The notes: generated from the letters alone by a model not told the origin. 64,000 nt of DNA from Sinorhizobium alkalisoli (GCF_008932245.1 NZ_CP034909.1:2901001-2965000), one strand, 5' to 3'. Counted from the first letter of the stretch, positions 33,520-42,637 are shown. Made by a program: numbers and translations.

Positions 33520-35111
33520 CGGACCAACTCCGCTTCCTCACGCAGGAATTCGTCGAGCGTGCCGCGCCCGCCCGCGCCGGTGATGTCGATCATTTCCAGC
33601 GACAGGTAGCGGGTGCTGCCCGCCGTAAGCGCCGGCTTGGTCGTGAACATGCGAGCAAAGGCTATCGCTCTCGTATCGGTGCTATGCCCGGTGAGGCGGC
33701 CGGCATTGTACTCATGCTTGCAGTTGACGACGGCGGCGAAGATTTCCCGGCGATCGCCATAGTCGCCGCTTGTGTAGTTCGAGAGGTCCGGCCCGCTGTA
33801 GCACTGCCCGCCAATCAGGGGGGTGCCCTTTTCGCCGTTTGCCGACGTATCGCTCAGCAGCGCTGCGTTGTCGAGTTCGTAGCGATAGACGTCATAGGCC
33901 GAGGGCTGCGACGGCGACCCCGTAGGCGACGGATAGCTGGAATGGTTGCTCAGGATATCGCTGGTCGAGGGAATCGGGTTCCCGGGATGCGCGACGTTCC
34001 AGTAGCTGTTGTATTGCCAATTGTTACCTGTGCTGATCTTGCCGCCCGCGAGCGAGGTCATGGATGCGCCATAGCCGAGCGGCACGGCCTGGGTGACGTC
34101 GCCGACCGCGCTGCCGGTCATGACCGGGTTGTAGTCGCCACAGATTTTGCTGGCGCCGCCCGTCTGCGTCTGCGCCGACCGTACGTTGCGGGCTGGCCGA
34201 TAGCGACCGTCGTTGCGCGCGTTTCCGAAGGAGCCGCCATACAAACCAAAGCGCGTGTTCAGGCCGGCCTCCACGGGACCGGTATTGGCGCCAGTCTTCG
34301 TCTCCAAAGCATCCTGCTTGTAACAGACGCCCGGCGAGCCCGTCGCCAACGCCTCGGCAAGGACATTGGCTCCATTCCCGTAAGTGGATAGAAAGCCGAA
34401 ATTACCAGGTCCGGGCGAACTGGAGGAGGAATTATGCAACTCGAACTGCACGCCATAGAGGTCGCCGGCGGCAAAATTCGTGTGTAGTTGCTCGGCCGCC
34501 TCTTCGTTGTTGCTGCCCGAGGCGTTCTCATACGGATTGCAGATATAGATCGGCGTCACGTTGCAGGCTGCAGCCCGATAGACCGCCACGGCCTCGGCGG
34601 CGACGTTGATCGTGTCGCGGTTGAAGCCGACTGGAACGGGGAAGATCGTCGTCATCGCCTGCGGCTTGGCAACCACCCACGCATAGGATGCCTCGTTTGG
34701 ATCGGTCGTCACCATCGATGAGGAAATCGGGCTGTCGTCACTAGCCGGAATTTGCTTGAGATAGGTGACAGTCACAGTGCTGCCGGCGTCGTTTCCCGCA
34801 TCATAGGTCACCGTGATATGGGAGCCGAGCGACATGCCGGTGCCGCCGCCACCGAAGGCGGCGTTGTTGGCGAGCGTCTCAATTGCCGCATCGGCCCGGT
34901 CGATCGCATCGTCACGGCCGTCGAGCTCGCGGGCGCCGGCGAGCGCCATGGCGTCGACGGCATTCTGCAGGTCGGTGTGGAGATTGCCCGTGCGGCCGAC
35001 ATCGATGACCATCAGCGAAAAGCCGAGCAGAAGCGGCATGGAAATCAGCGTCAAGGCGATGACGTAGCCACGGTTGTCGTCCAGGAAGCGTCTGATTGCC
35101 TTACTCAACAT
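33516..35111 (-). CDS. TadG-like pilus assembly protein
   Basis: 531 residues. The N-terminal helix DNRGYVIALTLISMPLLLGF and the following IDVGRTGNLHTDLQNAVDAM match the TadG/TadE-like start; the rest is a large periplasmic Ser/Asn/Gly-rich domain without a clear von Willebrand fold in what I can see. Six or so cysteines (CNVTPIYIC, CYKQD, CGDY, CYSG, CKHE) may form disulfides. In Tad systems TadG is a membrane-anchored pseudopilin-like subunit. Stop and start are coupled with the next tadE gene. Confidence 0.82.
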   Translation of the reverse strand: MLSKAIRRFLDDNRGYVIALTLISMPLLLGFSLMVIDVGRTGNLHTDLQNAVDAMALAGARELDGRDDAIDRADAAIETLANNAAFGGGGTGMSLGSHITVTYDAGNDAGSTVTVTYLKQIPASDDSPISSSMVTTDPNEASYAWVVAKPQAMTTIFPVPVGFNRDTINVAAEAVAVYRAAACNVTPIYICNPYENASGSNNEEAAEQLHTNFAAGDLYGVQFELHNSSSSSPGPGNFGFLSTYGNGANVLAEALATGSPGVCYKQDALETKTGANTGPVEAGLNTRFGLYGGSFGNARNDGRYRPARNVRSAQTQTGGASKICGDYNPVMTGSAVGDVTQAVPLGYGASMTSLAGGKISTGNNWQYNSYWNVAHPGNPIPSTSDILSNHSSYPSPTGSPSQPSAYDVYRYELDNAALLSDTSANGEKGTPLIGGQCYSGPDLSNYTSGDYGDRREIFAAVVNCKHEYNAGRLTGHSTDTRAIAFARMFTTKPALTAGSTRYLSLEMIDITGAGGRGTLDEFLREEAELVR

Positions 35112-35377
35112 GGCATGCTCCTCGGATCGCGGCGGAACGTCCGCCGCGGCTTAGCTGTCGCCAGAAGCGAAGCGCTCCGGACGACCACGTGCTTGAACCA
35201 GGGGCGGAAACTTTAAAAATATCAGCGGTTGTCCGCCCGCATTCCGCTTCTGAAAGTATAAAATCTTCTTTCGGATCACCCGATTTCGACCGCTTCGGCC
35301 GAGGATCGAGGGAAGCCTAGTATTTCACTTCACTTATCAAGCGGCCCTATTGCCGCTGTTCATGCTTCGGCCGTCCT

Positions 35378-35695
35378 TTACCGGGTGGCGGAATTCGTTC
35401 CATTCGGCGGCGTCGCCATCGGCAGGATCACTGCCGACGGCGGCGGCGCGCTCGTCTGTCCGCCGCCCTGATAGGTGCGCATCGCCCGATTGATGACCTT
35501 GCCGTCGCTCGGGATATTCGTGTTCTGCGCCACCCGCGGGAAAGGCTCCTGGATGTGGATGCCCTTGTTCGCCTCCACCGCATTGCCGAGGCCGAAGGTA
35601 ATCGAGTCGCGATGGTTCAGATAGTCGGCGCAGCCCGAAAGCAGACTGGTTGCCGCCAGAACCAGGAGAAGGCGCTTATTTCTTTGCAACGGCAA
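35378..35695 (-). CDS. Short CpaD-like pilus lipoprotein
   Basis: About 105 residues from a TTG at 35695 with GGGAGG six bases upstream; ATGs at 35710 and 35731 lie in the same frame, deeper inside the end of cpaC. A lipoprotein signal (LLLVLAATSLLSGCADYL) leads to NHRDSITFGLGNAVEANKG, IHIQEPFPR and VINRAMRTYQGG, motifs shared by CpaD proteins. It is about half the usual CpaD length and ends in a Pro-rich tail. It overlaps the cpaC end by about 20 bases and probably helps the secretin in the outer membrane. Confidence 0.75.
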   Translation of the reverse strand: MPLQRNKRLLLVLAATSLLSGCADYLNHRDSITFGLGNAVEANKGIHIQEPFPRVAQNTNIPSDGKVINRAMRTYQGGGQTSAPPPSAVILPMATPPNGTNSATR

Positions 35696-37163
35696 CTTGG
35701 CCTCCCACATCAAGATCGAGACGGTGGCCATAGGGGCCCTTCACGCCTTCGCCAAGGCGAAAGCGGCGCAGCATGTCCTTATCCACTTCCAGAATGCCGA
35801 GCGCGAAGAGCTCCGCATCGTTCGACGAACGCGTCTGATCGAGCGGACTGTAAAGATCCTCGCCCGGACGCGACGGCCGCACGATATGGGGGGTCACGAC
35901 GATGACGAGGTCCGACTCCCGCTTCAGGAAGCTTGTGGAGCGGAACAGCGCGCCGATGACGGGAACCTGCCCCAGCCACGGCAATTGCTGGACATCCTTG
36001 GAATTGACCGACTGCAGCAGACCCGCCATGGCAAAGCTCTGGCCGTCGCGGAGCGCCACCGTGGTGTTGGCCGCCCGTGAGATGAAGCCCGGATTTCCGT
36101 TGACGCTGATGGACGTATCGAGTTCAGAAACCTCCGGCTGGACTTTCAAGCTGATGAGGCCATCGTCAAGCACCACCGGGGTGAAGCTGAGCCGTACGCC
36201 GAAGGGTCGGTAGTCCGTCTCGGTCGCAACCGTCGCACCATTCGCCACCGTCGACAGAATCGGCACTTCGCCGCCGGCATGGAAGCTCGCGGTTTCGCCG
36301 CTGAGCGCAATCAGGTTCGGCTGCGCCAGGCGACGCACCAGGCCTTTTTGCTCCAGCGCATTGATGACGATATCGATCTGGCCGCCGGAAATCTCCAGCA
36401 CCTTGGCGATCAATTGCCCGAAGGGCTGCATGCCCGTTGCGGCACCGGCGGCGTCGCCGAGCGTGCGGACGAGCGAGCCGTCGTCCACCGCGATCCCTTG
36501 ACTATGGGTCGCCTTGCCGATGCCGTTGCGGCCCTGCCCGGACCAGCCGATGCCGAGATCGCGGCCGGTTTGGCGCGAGGCCTCGATGATTCGTACCTCC
36601 AGCATGACCTGCTGCGATTCGGCGACACGGAGCTGGTTCATGACCGGCTGCTCGGAATAGGATTGAGCGATCTCGACGACGCGCTGCAGCTCTACCGCAT
36701 CGCGCACCGTACCCGCCAACCGAATGCGGTTGTTGGAGTTGAAGACCTGGACTCTGGACGAGGGCGCCGCGGCCCGGACCGCCGACGCCACTTCGCTGAA
36801 ATCGCTGGCGATGCGGACGTCGATGACGCCGATCAGTTCCTTGTTGTCGTCATAGATGGAGATATTGGTGGCGCCGAGGGCCTTGCCGCGGATGAAGAGC
36901 GATTGGTCCGAAAGCGGCACGACGTCGATCAGTTCCGCGCTGCCGATCACCAGGTCGCCAAAGGCCTTGCTCGTGCGGATGGTGACCGTGTCGTTCGGCG
37001 GCAAGGTCACCTGCTCGACCGAGCCCGTGAGGTTGATATACTCTTCCTGGGCATCGGCGGGGCCGACGAAGCCGGTTCCCCAGCACCCGAAGGCGATCGC
37101 TGCCGCGGCTGTCGCCGCGAGGGCTCTGGCATGCGCCGCCCCCCTGTTCAGTCCCCTCAACAT
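35676..37163 (-). CDS. cpaC: Tad pilus secretin CpaC/RcpA
   Basis: 495 residues from the ATG at 37163, preceded by a purine-rich GGAGGCAGAAGCGGGG stretch. After a signal peptide (ALAATAAAAIAFGCWGTGF) come the N-terminal pilus domain (VTLPPNDTVTIRTSKAFGDL), a BON-like domain (RIRLAGTVRDAVELQRVV) and the secretin core (QVMLEVRIIEASRQTGRDLG; GEVPILS; VALRDGQSFAMAGLLQS; LVIVVTPHIVRP). It forms the outer-membrane channel for the pilus. A frame open further upstream is unlikely to be used. Confidence 0.95.
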   Translation of the reverse strand: MLRGLNRGAAHARALAATAAAAIAFGCWGTGFVGPADAQEEYINLTGSVEQVTLPPNDTVTIRTSKAFGDLVIGSAELIDVVPLSDQSLFIRGKALGATNISIYDDNKELIGVIDVRIASDFSEVASAVRAAAPSSRVQVFNSNNRIRLAGTVRDAVELQRVVEIAQSYSEQPVMNQLRVAESQQVMLEVRIIEASRQTGRDLGIGWSGQGRNGIGKATHSQGIAVDDGSLVRTLGDAAGAATGMQPFGQLIAKVLEISGGQIDIVINALEQKGLVRRLAQPNLIALSGETASFHAGGEVPILSTVANGATVATETDYRPFGVRLSFTPVVLDDGLISLKVQPEVSELDTSISVNGNPGFISRAANTTVALRDGQSFAMAGLLQSVNSKDVQQLPWLGQVPVIGALFRSTSFLKRESDLVIVVTPHIVRPSRPGEDLYSPLDQTRSSNDAELFALGILEVDKDMLRRFRLGEGVKGPYGHRLDLDVGGQVAVAKK

Positions 37164-37229
37164 ATCCCCGCTTCTGCCTCCGCTCCTCGTTCGGCCGCTA
37201 AAGCCCCCGCGGCGAGCCACATCTTCATC

Positions 37230-38231
37230 TCACTGGATCAAACCGACTCGCACCTCTTCACGCTTCGTCGTGTTCCACACGCCGACCGTCGCCCATTTCG
37301 GCTGAATCGGCAAGCCCGGTTCTACTGCACGCTCCACAATTTGTAACTGTTTTTCTTTAACAGGTTGTTTCATTTTGCCTTCGACGGAGTCGATCCGGCT
37401 GCCGAGTTCGTCGCTGACCTTCTGCACCAGCTTCTCGATTGTATCGAATTGCCCGTCATTGCTGTTCATGGCAAGCTCGTCCGAAGTTGGACCACCGCCC
37501 AAATCGGCCATGGTGAGTCGCCGCGTTTCCTCCACGGAAGCCGAGGCGACATTGCGCAGGGCCAGCGACAGCGTCCCGATGTTGGCACCAAGCGTCAGCC
37601 TTTGCGCCTCCTCAGTCGTCACCGCAAAGGTGACCGTCTTGACGACGGAGGGTTCATCCTCGCGCTCGTCCGCCGTCTGGTCCACCGCCAGCACCTTTAC
37701 GCCTTGCAGCAGCACATCGACGAAGGTCTCGTCGCTGTTCCTCTCCTGGTTGCGCACCACACGTGTCAACAGCACGTCCACCCGATCCGAAGGCCGCACG
37801 AAGCCGGCAACACCGAGCACATCATTGACGCGAATGGAAATGGCCTTCATGCCGGGATCGAGCGCCGAAGAAAGCGTCGCCCGCTCGCCGGCGCCTGTGA
37901 TCTTGGAGGTTAGCACCGGCTCGCCGGGGTCGATCGCCTCCATGGCGTAGCGCGGTTTTGTTTCGTCGTCGATGACCGCCTCGATCGTCTGGAACGACCC
38001 CTCAGGCCGCGTATCGGACGGCCAGGAAATGGTTTTGAGATTTTCAGAACGCACCCTGTCGCCGAAGCGCATGGGCTTGGCGGCGACGACCAACGTCCTT
38101 TCCTCGGATTTCGGACCATTTGCGGCCGCAAGTCGCGCTTGCTGGTCCGCAAGATAGGTGCGCGTTCCGAAAACCGCCGCGCCAGCAAGTAAAATCGCGA
38201 TTGATAAGCTAATGATTGTCGAGGAGCGCAT
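37230..38231 (-). CDS. cpaB: Tad pilus periplasmic protein CpaB/RcpC
   Basis: 333 residues from the ATG at 38231 with GGAG 9 bases before. A single N-terminal span (IISLSIAILLAGAAVFGTRT), an SAF domain (LVVAAKPMRFGDRVRSENLK) and the RcpC domain (MKAISIRVNDVLGVAGFVRP, SDRVDVLLTR). The C-terminal ~80 residues contain a predicted coiled coil. It is thought to tune or gate the secretin from the periplasm. Gap to cpaC is about 66 bases. Confidence 0.93.
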   Translation of the reverse strand: MRSSTIISLSIAILLAGAAVFGTRTYLADQQARLAAANGPKSEERTLVVAAKPMRFGDRVRSENLKTISWPSDTRPEGSFQTIEAVIDDETKPRYAMEAIDPGEPVLTSKITGAGERATLSSALDPGMKAISIRVNDVLGVAGFVRPSDRVDVLLTRVVRNQERNSDETFVDVLLQGVKVLAVDQTADEREDEPSVVKTVTFAVTTEEAQRLTLGANIGTLSLALRNVASASVEETRRLTMADLGGGPTSDELAMNSNDGQFDTIEKLVQKVSDELGSRIDSVEGKMKQPVKEKQLQIVERAVEPGLPIQPKWATVGVWNTTKREEVRVGLIQ

Positions 38232-38286
38232 CGATAATACTCCGCGCGTAGTTAACAATATTTACACGAAAATTCCTAAAGAATAT

Positions 38287-38310
38287 GAGAGGGGTTAGCT
38301 AACCCCTCTC
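38287..38310 (-). terminator. Stem-loop downstream of pilA
   Basis: A perfect 24-base palindrome with 12-base arms (GAGAGGGGTTAG and its complement), 20 bases after the pilA stop on the minus strand, followed by ATATTCTTT. It can end most transcripts after the pilin gene and let a fraction continue into cpaB, giving more pilin than machinery. Confidence 0.7.
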
Positions 38311-38329
38311 AAGGGATTGGCCAGTTCGG

Positions 38330-38518
38330 TTACGGAGCCACCGTAGTCGTCCACCACGTTCCCCATTGACCCCAAACAGTGGCCATGTTGGTGCCCGCGT
38401 TGGTTACTGCAAGAACCACACCGCCGATTAGCAGGCCGAGCAAGACAAGGTATTCAGTCAGCGCGACGCCATCTTCTTCCCGCGCGAAAGCGCGTACCGT
38501 AGACATTACAGCTTTCAT
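38330..38518 (-). CDS. pilA: Flp/PilA major pilin
   Basis: 62 residues, normal for Flp pilins. The leader MKAVMSTVRAFAREEDG is followed by the processing site DG/VALTEYLVLLGLLIGG with the conserved Glu-Tyr pair at positions 5-6 of the mature helix. The short tail is Trp/Thr-rich (WGQWGTWWTTTVAP). AAAGGG lies 8 bases before the ATG. Cut by the CpaA peptidase encoded divergently, it polymerises into the Tad/Flp pilus, used for surface attachment. A CtrA box stands about 90-100 bases upstream and a terminator just downstream. Confidence 0.94.
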   Translation of the reverse strand: MKAVMSTVRAFAREEDGVALTEYLVLLGLLIGGVVLAVTNAGTNMATVWGQWGTWWTTTVAP

Positions 38519-38838
38519 CGAGAAACCCTTTCAAAATATATATCGCGTGACCGCAATTTCCCCCGGCCCGCGCCATCGTCGAGACCACCTCGTCGATGGG
38601 TACGATTAATAAACCGTTAACTACTACTTCGTCAACCACTAAGATGTAGCCATTTACGGCGTCTCTATCTTATGGTTAAAATGGAGACAGAGTATAATCC
38701 ATTTTGAAGCGTAATTAGTAGTACGATTATTACAGGATGATTAGCATCTTTAGGCCTTTATAACCCGAACGGGTTAGAAGTTACCGAAAAACGATTTGCA
38801 GATAATCTATTTCGACCAATCGAGGGGCTTTGAATAAC
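38519..38838. promoter_or_regulatory. Divergent control region of pilA and cpaA
   Basis: A 320-base A/T-rich region between the pilin and the peptidase genes. Beside the CtrA box at 38606 it has a TATATAT stretch about 20 bases before the pilA ATG and an inverted repeat AACCCG-N2-CGGGTT at 38762-38775 nearer cpaA. No gene is seen in it. Confidence 0.5.
38606..38621 (+). promoter_or_regulatory. CtrA box upstream of pilA
   Basis: TTAATAAACCGTTAAC is an exact TTAA-N7-TTAAC match. It lies 88-103 bases upstream of the pilA start, in the shared region with cpaA. In Caulobacter pilA is a direct CtrA target, and CtrA is conserved in rhizobia, so cell-cycle control of piliation is likely here too. 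Confidence 0.6.
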
Positions 38839-39390
38839 ATGATTGCAGGCATCAACTTTATAACCATCGCCGCCGTCTTCCTTCTCCTCTATGCAGCCTG
38901 GAGTGATTTCCGCTTCTGGAAAATCCCGAACGGTGTCGTGCTGGCGTTGATCGTCTTCTACGCGCTCGGTGCCACGCTGCGGCTCCTGGCGGCGAAACAG
39001 GCCGGCGGGGCGACGGGACTGCTGATGGAGCAGGATCTCGGCGCCACGCTCTTTTCCTTTGCCGGCATCGGCGGCGACCTCGCCGCCGGCCTCCTGCTCT
39101 TTGCGCTCGGCTTCACGCTCTGGTGCTTCCGCCTCTTCGGCGCCGGCGACGCCAAGCTCTTCCTGCCGATCGGCCTCTTCGTCGGCTGGCACGGCATGCT
39201 GCCCTTCTCGATCTTCCTGCTGATCGGCGGCGTGCTCACCATGCTGGCCCTGCGCCTGCCGATGCCGCTGCAATTCGCCCACTATGCGGTGGCGATGCGC
39301 CTCCAGGAGATCCGCACCACGCGCAAGATCCCCTACGGCGTCATCATGGTCGCCGCCGCGCTCGCGGTGATGGCGTTGCGGCCGGCGTGA
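38839..39390 (+). CDS. cpaA: Prepilin peptidase CpaA/TadV
   Basis: 183 residues from the ATG at 38839 (GAGGGG 10 bases upstream; a TTG three codons before is nearer to that site). About five membrane spans. The two catalytic Asp sit in SDFRFWKIPN and GAGDAKL, as in TadV-type A24 peptidases. It trims Flp pilin and TadE/TadG-like proteins at the inner membrane. It is the only Tad gene here on the plus strand apart from the distant TadD-like gene. Confidence 0.93.
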   Translation: MIAGINFITIAAVFLLLYAAWSDFRFWKIPNGVVLALIVFYALGATLRLLAAKQAGGATGLLMEQDLGATLFSFAGIGGDLAAGLLLFALGFTLWCFRLFGAGDAKLFLPIGLFVGWHGMLPFSIFLLIGGVLTMLALRLPMPLQFAHYAVAMRLQEIRTTRKIPYGVIMVAAALAVMALRPA

Positions 39391-39426
39391 GGGTCTTTAC
39401 GGGCGCAACAAACAATCGGGGGTCGC

Positions 39427-40242
39427 ATGTCAGATCTAATCGACTTCAAAGCGATTCTGATCATCGCCATGATTTTCATTCCGCTCGAGCGGCTTCTCCC
39501 GCTACATGCTGATCAGAAGGTGCTGCGTAAACACTGGTTGAATGATTTGATTTATTTGTTCCTCAACGGCGTCCTGGTCAAGCTCGGTTTCGTTGTACTG
39601 GTCGGCATTCTGCTGTTGGGCGTGCGTGCCATTGTCCCCGAGAGCCTGACCGCCCTCGTGGAGTCCCAGCCGATATGGCTACAGGCGGTCGAGGTCATCC
39701 TCATCGCGGACACCGGTTTTTACCTGGCACACCGCGCCTTCCACGCCGTGCCATTCCTCTGGAAGTTTCACGCTATCCATCACAGCATCGAGGAGATGGA
39801 TTGGCTGGCTGCCCATCGTGTGCACCCGGTAGACCAAATCGCGACCATGACAGCCTCGCTCCTCCCGGTCTATGCGCTTGGCTTCTCCGGCGAAGCGGTC
39901 GCCATCTACGCCCTTGTCTATCAGGGGCAGTCGCTTTTGATCCATTCGAACACACGAGTTCGGTTCGGTCCACTAAAGTGGGTCCTTGCTTCGCCACAAT
40001 TCCATCACTGGCATCATGCCAACGAGCGGCAAGCCTACGACAAAAACTTCGCAGGGCAGTTGCCCTTCATCGATGCACTGGCAGGCACTCTGTATATGCC
40101 TGAACGGATGCCGAACGCATACGGCACCGACGAGCCGGTGCCGCCGCTCTACCATCAGCAATTCGCCTATCCGCTCAAAGGGCTTGCCGGCCGCGTACCG
40201 ACGGGCGAGCTGTCACCAAAATCAGGAGACTCGCACTCATGA
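39427..40242 (+). CDS. Sterol desaturase/fatty acid hydroxylase family protein
   Basis: 271 residues with about four spans and the di-iron histidine boxes HRAFH (~102), HAIHH (~116) and HHWHH (~197), plus a fourth His region between. Bacterial members hydroxylate or desaturate lipids such as ornithine lipids, hopanoids or carotenoids; the substrate cannot be told here. It is coupled by a four-base overlap to a membrane methyltransferase, so both may modify the same lipid. Confidence 0.85.
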   Translation: MSDLIDFKAILIIAMIFIPLERLLPLHADQKVLRKHWLNDLIYLFLNGVLVKLGFVVLVGILLLGVRAIVPESLTALVESQPIWLQAVEVILIADTGFYLAHRAFHAVPFLWKFHAIHHSIEEMDWLAAHRVHPVDQIATMTASLLPVYALGFSGEAVAIYALVYQGQSLLIHSNTRVRFGPLKWVLASPQFHHWHHANERQAYDKNFAGQLPFIDALAGTLYMPERMPNAYGTDEPVPPLYHQQFAYPLKGLAGRVPTGELSPKSGDSHS

Positions 40243-40913
40243 TCAGCAGGCTCGAAGATATTACCGGCAAGGTTTTCCTCGTACTTGTCTTCTTTTTCCT
40301 AGCGTTGCAGCAGATCGTCTCAATCGTTACGATCATTCGGCTGCGCGGGAACCTGGAATTATGGCCGCTCGATCTCTCTTCGCGGTTGCTGGGCTTGATT
40401 TTCTTGTGTCTGGTCGTCGGCCTGACTGTGCTCCGCCTGCCGCCACGACAGAGCGCGGAGGGGGTGGAACCCCGACTTACCGCGCTCGCGGGGACGTTCG
40501 GGCTGATGGTGCTCGTCGTGCTGCCGCGGGGAACCACCAGACCGGAAATGATGATCGCGTCAACCATCGTGATCCTCATCGGTACGGCACTGTCGATCCA
40601 CTGCTTGTTCTGGCTAGGGCGCTCGTTCTCGGTAATGGCGACGGCCCGCAAACTCGTCACGAGCGGGCCCTATGCCATCGTCCGCCACCCCCTCTACGCT
40701 GCGGAGGCGATAAGCGCCATTGGATTTCTGATGGCAAATTGGTCGCTGGCTGCGTTGCTGATCAGTGCCGCCCATTTCGCCTTTCAATTCCGGCGGATGT
40801 TCAACGAGGAGCGCGTCCTGCGAAGCACTTTCCCGGAATACGCCAGCTACGCCGGCAGCGTTCCCATGCTCATTCCGAGGCCGTTGATTATGGCGGGGGT
40901 CAAAAGAGGATAA
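40239..40913 (+). CDS. Isoprenylcysteine/phospholipid methyltransferase-family membrane protein
   Basis: 224 residues with about five spans and the ICMT/PEMT C-terminal signature: LVTSGPYAIVRHPLYAAE followed by NEERVLRSTFPEYASY. Such enzymes methylate carboxyl groups or amines of membrane lipids using SAM. Its ATG overlaps the hydroxylase stop (ATGA), making a two-gene operon. The last codons run into an ordinary soluble tail. Substrate unknown. Confidence 0.83.
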   Translation: MISRLEDITGKVFLVLVFFFLALQQIVSIVTIIRLRGNLELWPLDLSSRLLGLIFLCLVVGLTVLRLPPRQSAEGVEPRLTALAGTFGLMVLVVLPRGTTRPEMMIASTIVILIGTALSIHCLFWLGRSFSVMATARKLVTSGPYAIVRHPLYAAEAISAIGFLMANWSLAALLISAAHFAFQFRRMFNEERVLRSTFPEYASYAGSVPMLIPRPLIMAGVKRG

Positions 40914-41085
40914 CGTGCTGCGTGAGGGACTGTGAGTCTATCTCCCCCGCCCCGCGCCGCAGCGAGATACACCCAATCGGCTACCCTCCCCAAACGGCCG
41001 TAGCCGAATTGCAGGCTCTCATTTTTCCGCGAGCGGCCACAAGATGGCGGGTGCGCATGACCGGGCATTGCGTGGAGATACGACG

Positions 41086-42171
41086 ATGGCAGACTCTCGT
41101 CCCCTGTCGGATGACGCACCGAACACGAACACCGATCAAAGCAGCGTTGCCGCCGGGCATCTTGCGCTCGTTCCGACCTGGCTTCCCCTCGATTTTGCCG
41201 GCGAATCCGGCCAGAACGCCGCCGGAAACGGCGGCGACGGCACGAGCGTCGGGATTGTCGGCAGCAACACGCTCGCCATGTTCGTACCCTCCAACATGGC
41301 AATCGCCGGGCCGCAGTCGAATGCCAGCGCTGAACAGGGCAACAACGCGCTCATCTATCAGCACGCGACCGAAATGGCCGGCCTCGGCGGCGACGGCGGC
41401 AGCGGCAATCATGCGATCGGCAGCGTCGGCAATGCCAATCTCGCCGGCAATGGCGGCAACGGCACGTTTTTCGGCAGCCTGCTCAGCACCGATGTCGCGG
41501 TGTTCGCGCCGGTGAACACCGCCGTCGCCGCCGGACCGGGCGCGACGGCAACGGCCGAGCAGACCAACAACGCGGCGATCCTGCAGGGCGCGACCCAGAT
41601 CGGCGGCGTCGGGGGCGCGGGCGGCGACCACAATAGTGCGGGCGGCGCGCCAGCCGCTTCCGCCGGCGCGACCTTCACCTTCACCGGCGACAATTATGCC
41701 GGCCATGGCGGCGACGGCACGTTCATCGGCAGCATGGTGGACGTGAATGTCGCCGTGTTCTCGCCTATCAACATCGCCGTCGGAGCCGCCGGCGGCAATG
41801 CCCAGGCGACGCAGACGAACAACGTGATCTTCGACCAGGGCGGCGTGCAGATCGCCGGCATCGGCGGCAATGGCGGCGGGTTCAATTTCGCTTCCGACAC
41901 GATCTTCACCGGCAATGCCGTCGGCGACGGCGGTGGCGGCGGCACCGGCACGTCGACCGGCAGCATGGTCGACGTCAATATCGGCTATTTCCACCCGATC
42001 AACATCGCCGTTCCCGCCGGCGGCACGGCCGAGGCCGATCAGCTCAATCACGTGCTCTACGACCAGCACACGCTGCAGCTCGGCGGCGTCGGCGGAGCCG
42101 GCGGCGAGGGCAACATTGCCGATGCCAATTCGGCGCTCGTCGACGACGTTCTCGCGCTGGTGAACGTCTGA
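41086..42171 (+). CDS. Gly-rich four-repeat protein, probable type I secretion substrate (module 2)
   Basis: 361 residues from the ATG at 41086 with GGAG 8 bases upstream. After a ~45-residue lead come four repeats of about 75-80 residues, each with the order GNGGDGT, then GS-x-x-x-x-D/N-V-A-V-F-x-P-x-N-I-A-V, then a Gln-Thr-Asn-Asn motif (AEQTNNA, ATQTNNV), then a GVGGAGG turn. Very acidic, no cysteine, no Sec signal. No family recognised. The alternation of hydrophobic beta-like strands with glycine turns suggests a beta-solenoid. It lies upstream of another Gly-rich gene and a type I exporter. Confidence 0.72.
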   Translation: MADSRPLSDDAPNTNTDQSSVAAGHLALVPTWLPLDFAGESGQNAAGNGGDGTSVGIVGSNTLAMFVPSNMAIAGPQSNASAEQGNNALIYQHATEMAGLGGDGGSGNHAIGSVGNANLAGNGGNGTFFGSLLSTDVAVFAPVNTAVAAGPGATATAEQTNNAAILQGATQIGGVGGAGGDHNSAGGAPAASAGATFTFTGDNYAGHGGDGTFIGSMVDVNVAVFSPINIAVGAAGGNAQATQTNNVIFDQGGVQIAGIGGNGGGFNFASDTIFTGNAVGDGGGGGTGTSTGSMVDVNIGYFHPINIAVPAGGTAEADQLNHVLYDQHTLQLGGVGGAGGEGNIADANSALVDDVLALVNV

Positions 42172-42637
42172 GGCAGGCATTCGACAGAGGCCGTGCCGCG
42201 TTACCCCCCTCTGCCCTACCCGTCCTCCGCAGCAGCTGCGCTGCAGCTGCGGAGGGTGGACCGGGCATCTCCCAGAAGCACCCCCAACCTGACATCAAGG
42301 CCGCTGATGCCGAAGCGCTTGCTTCAGGCAAAAGGCTGAAAATGGTGGAGCGGTGAGATCGCCACTTGCGTGTCTCCCCCCGTGTGGGGGAGGTGGCCGG
42401 TCCACCCTTCGCAGCTGGGCGCCCCGCTCGTTGCCCAAGTGTCGCCCGGCGCGCGGGCATACAGCAGCACACAGCCCCGCCGATACGCACCCTAGCCAAA
42501 CGAACGTCCCCGAATGTCCGGCTGGCCGCTCTTCTCCGTCACGCGCACCATAGCCTTGTCGTGTCCCGCCCGCGGGCGGTGTCCCTTGGCATCGAACCGC
42601 TCATGACAACGGGGCAACCAAGCAGAGGAGCGACGTC
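42172..42637. repeat. Gap with RIME-like palindromes in module 2
   Basis: 466 bases without a gene between two Gly-rich genes. It holds a palindrome with CCTCCGCAGC and GCTGCGGAGG arms near 42233-42261, sharing its arm with the element at 1174, and a CTCCCCC/GGGGGAG hairpin near 42372-42392. The second Gly-rich gene therefore probably has its own promoter in the last ~150 bases. Confidence 0.55.
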
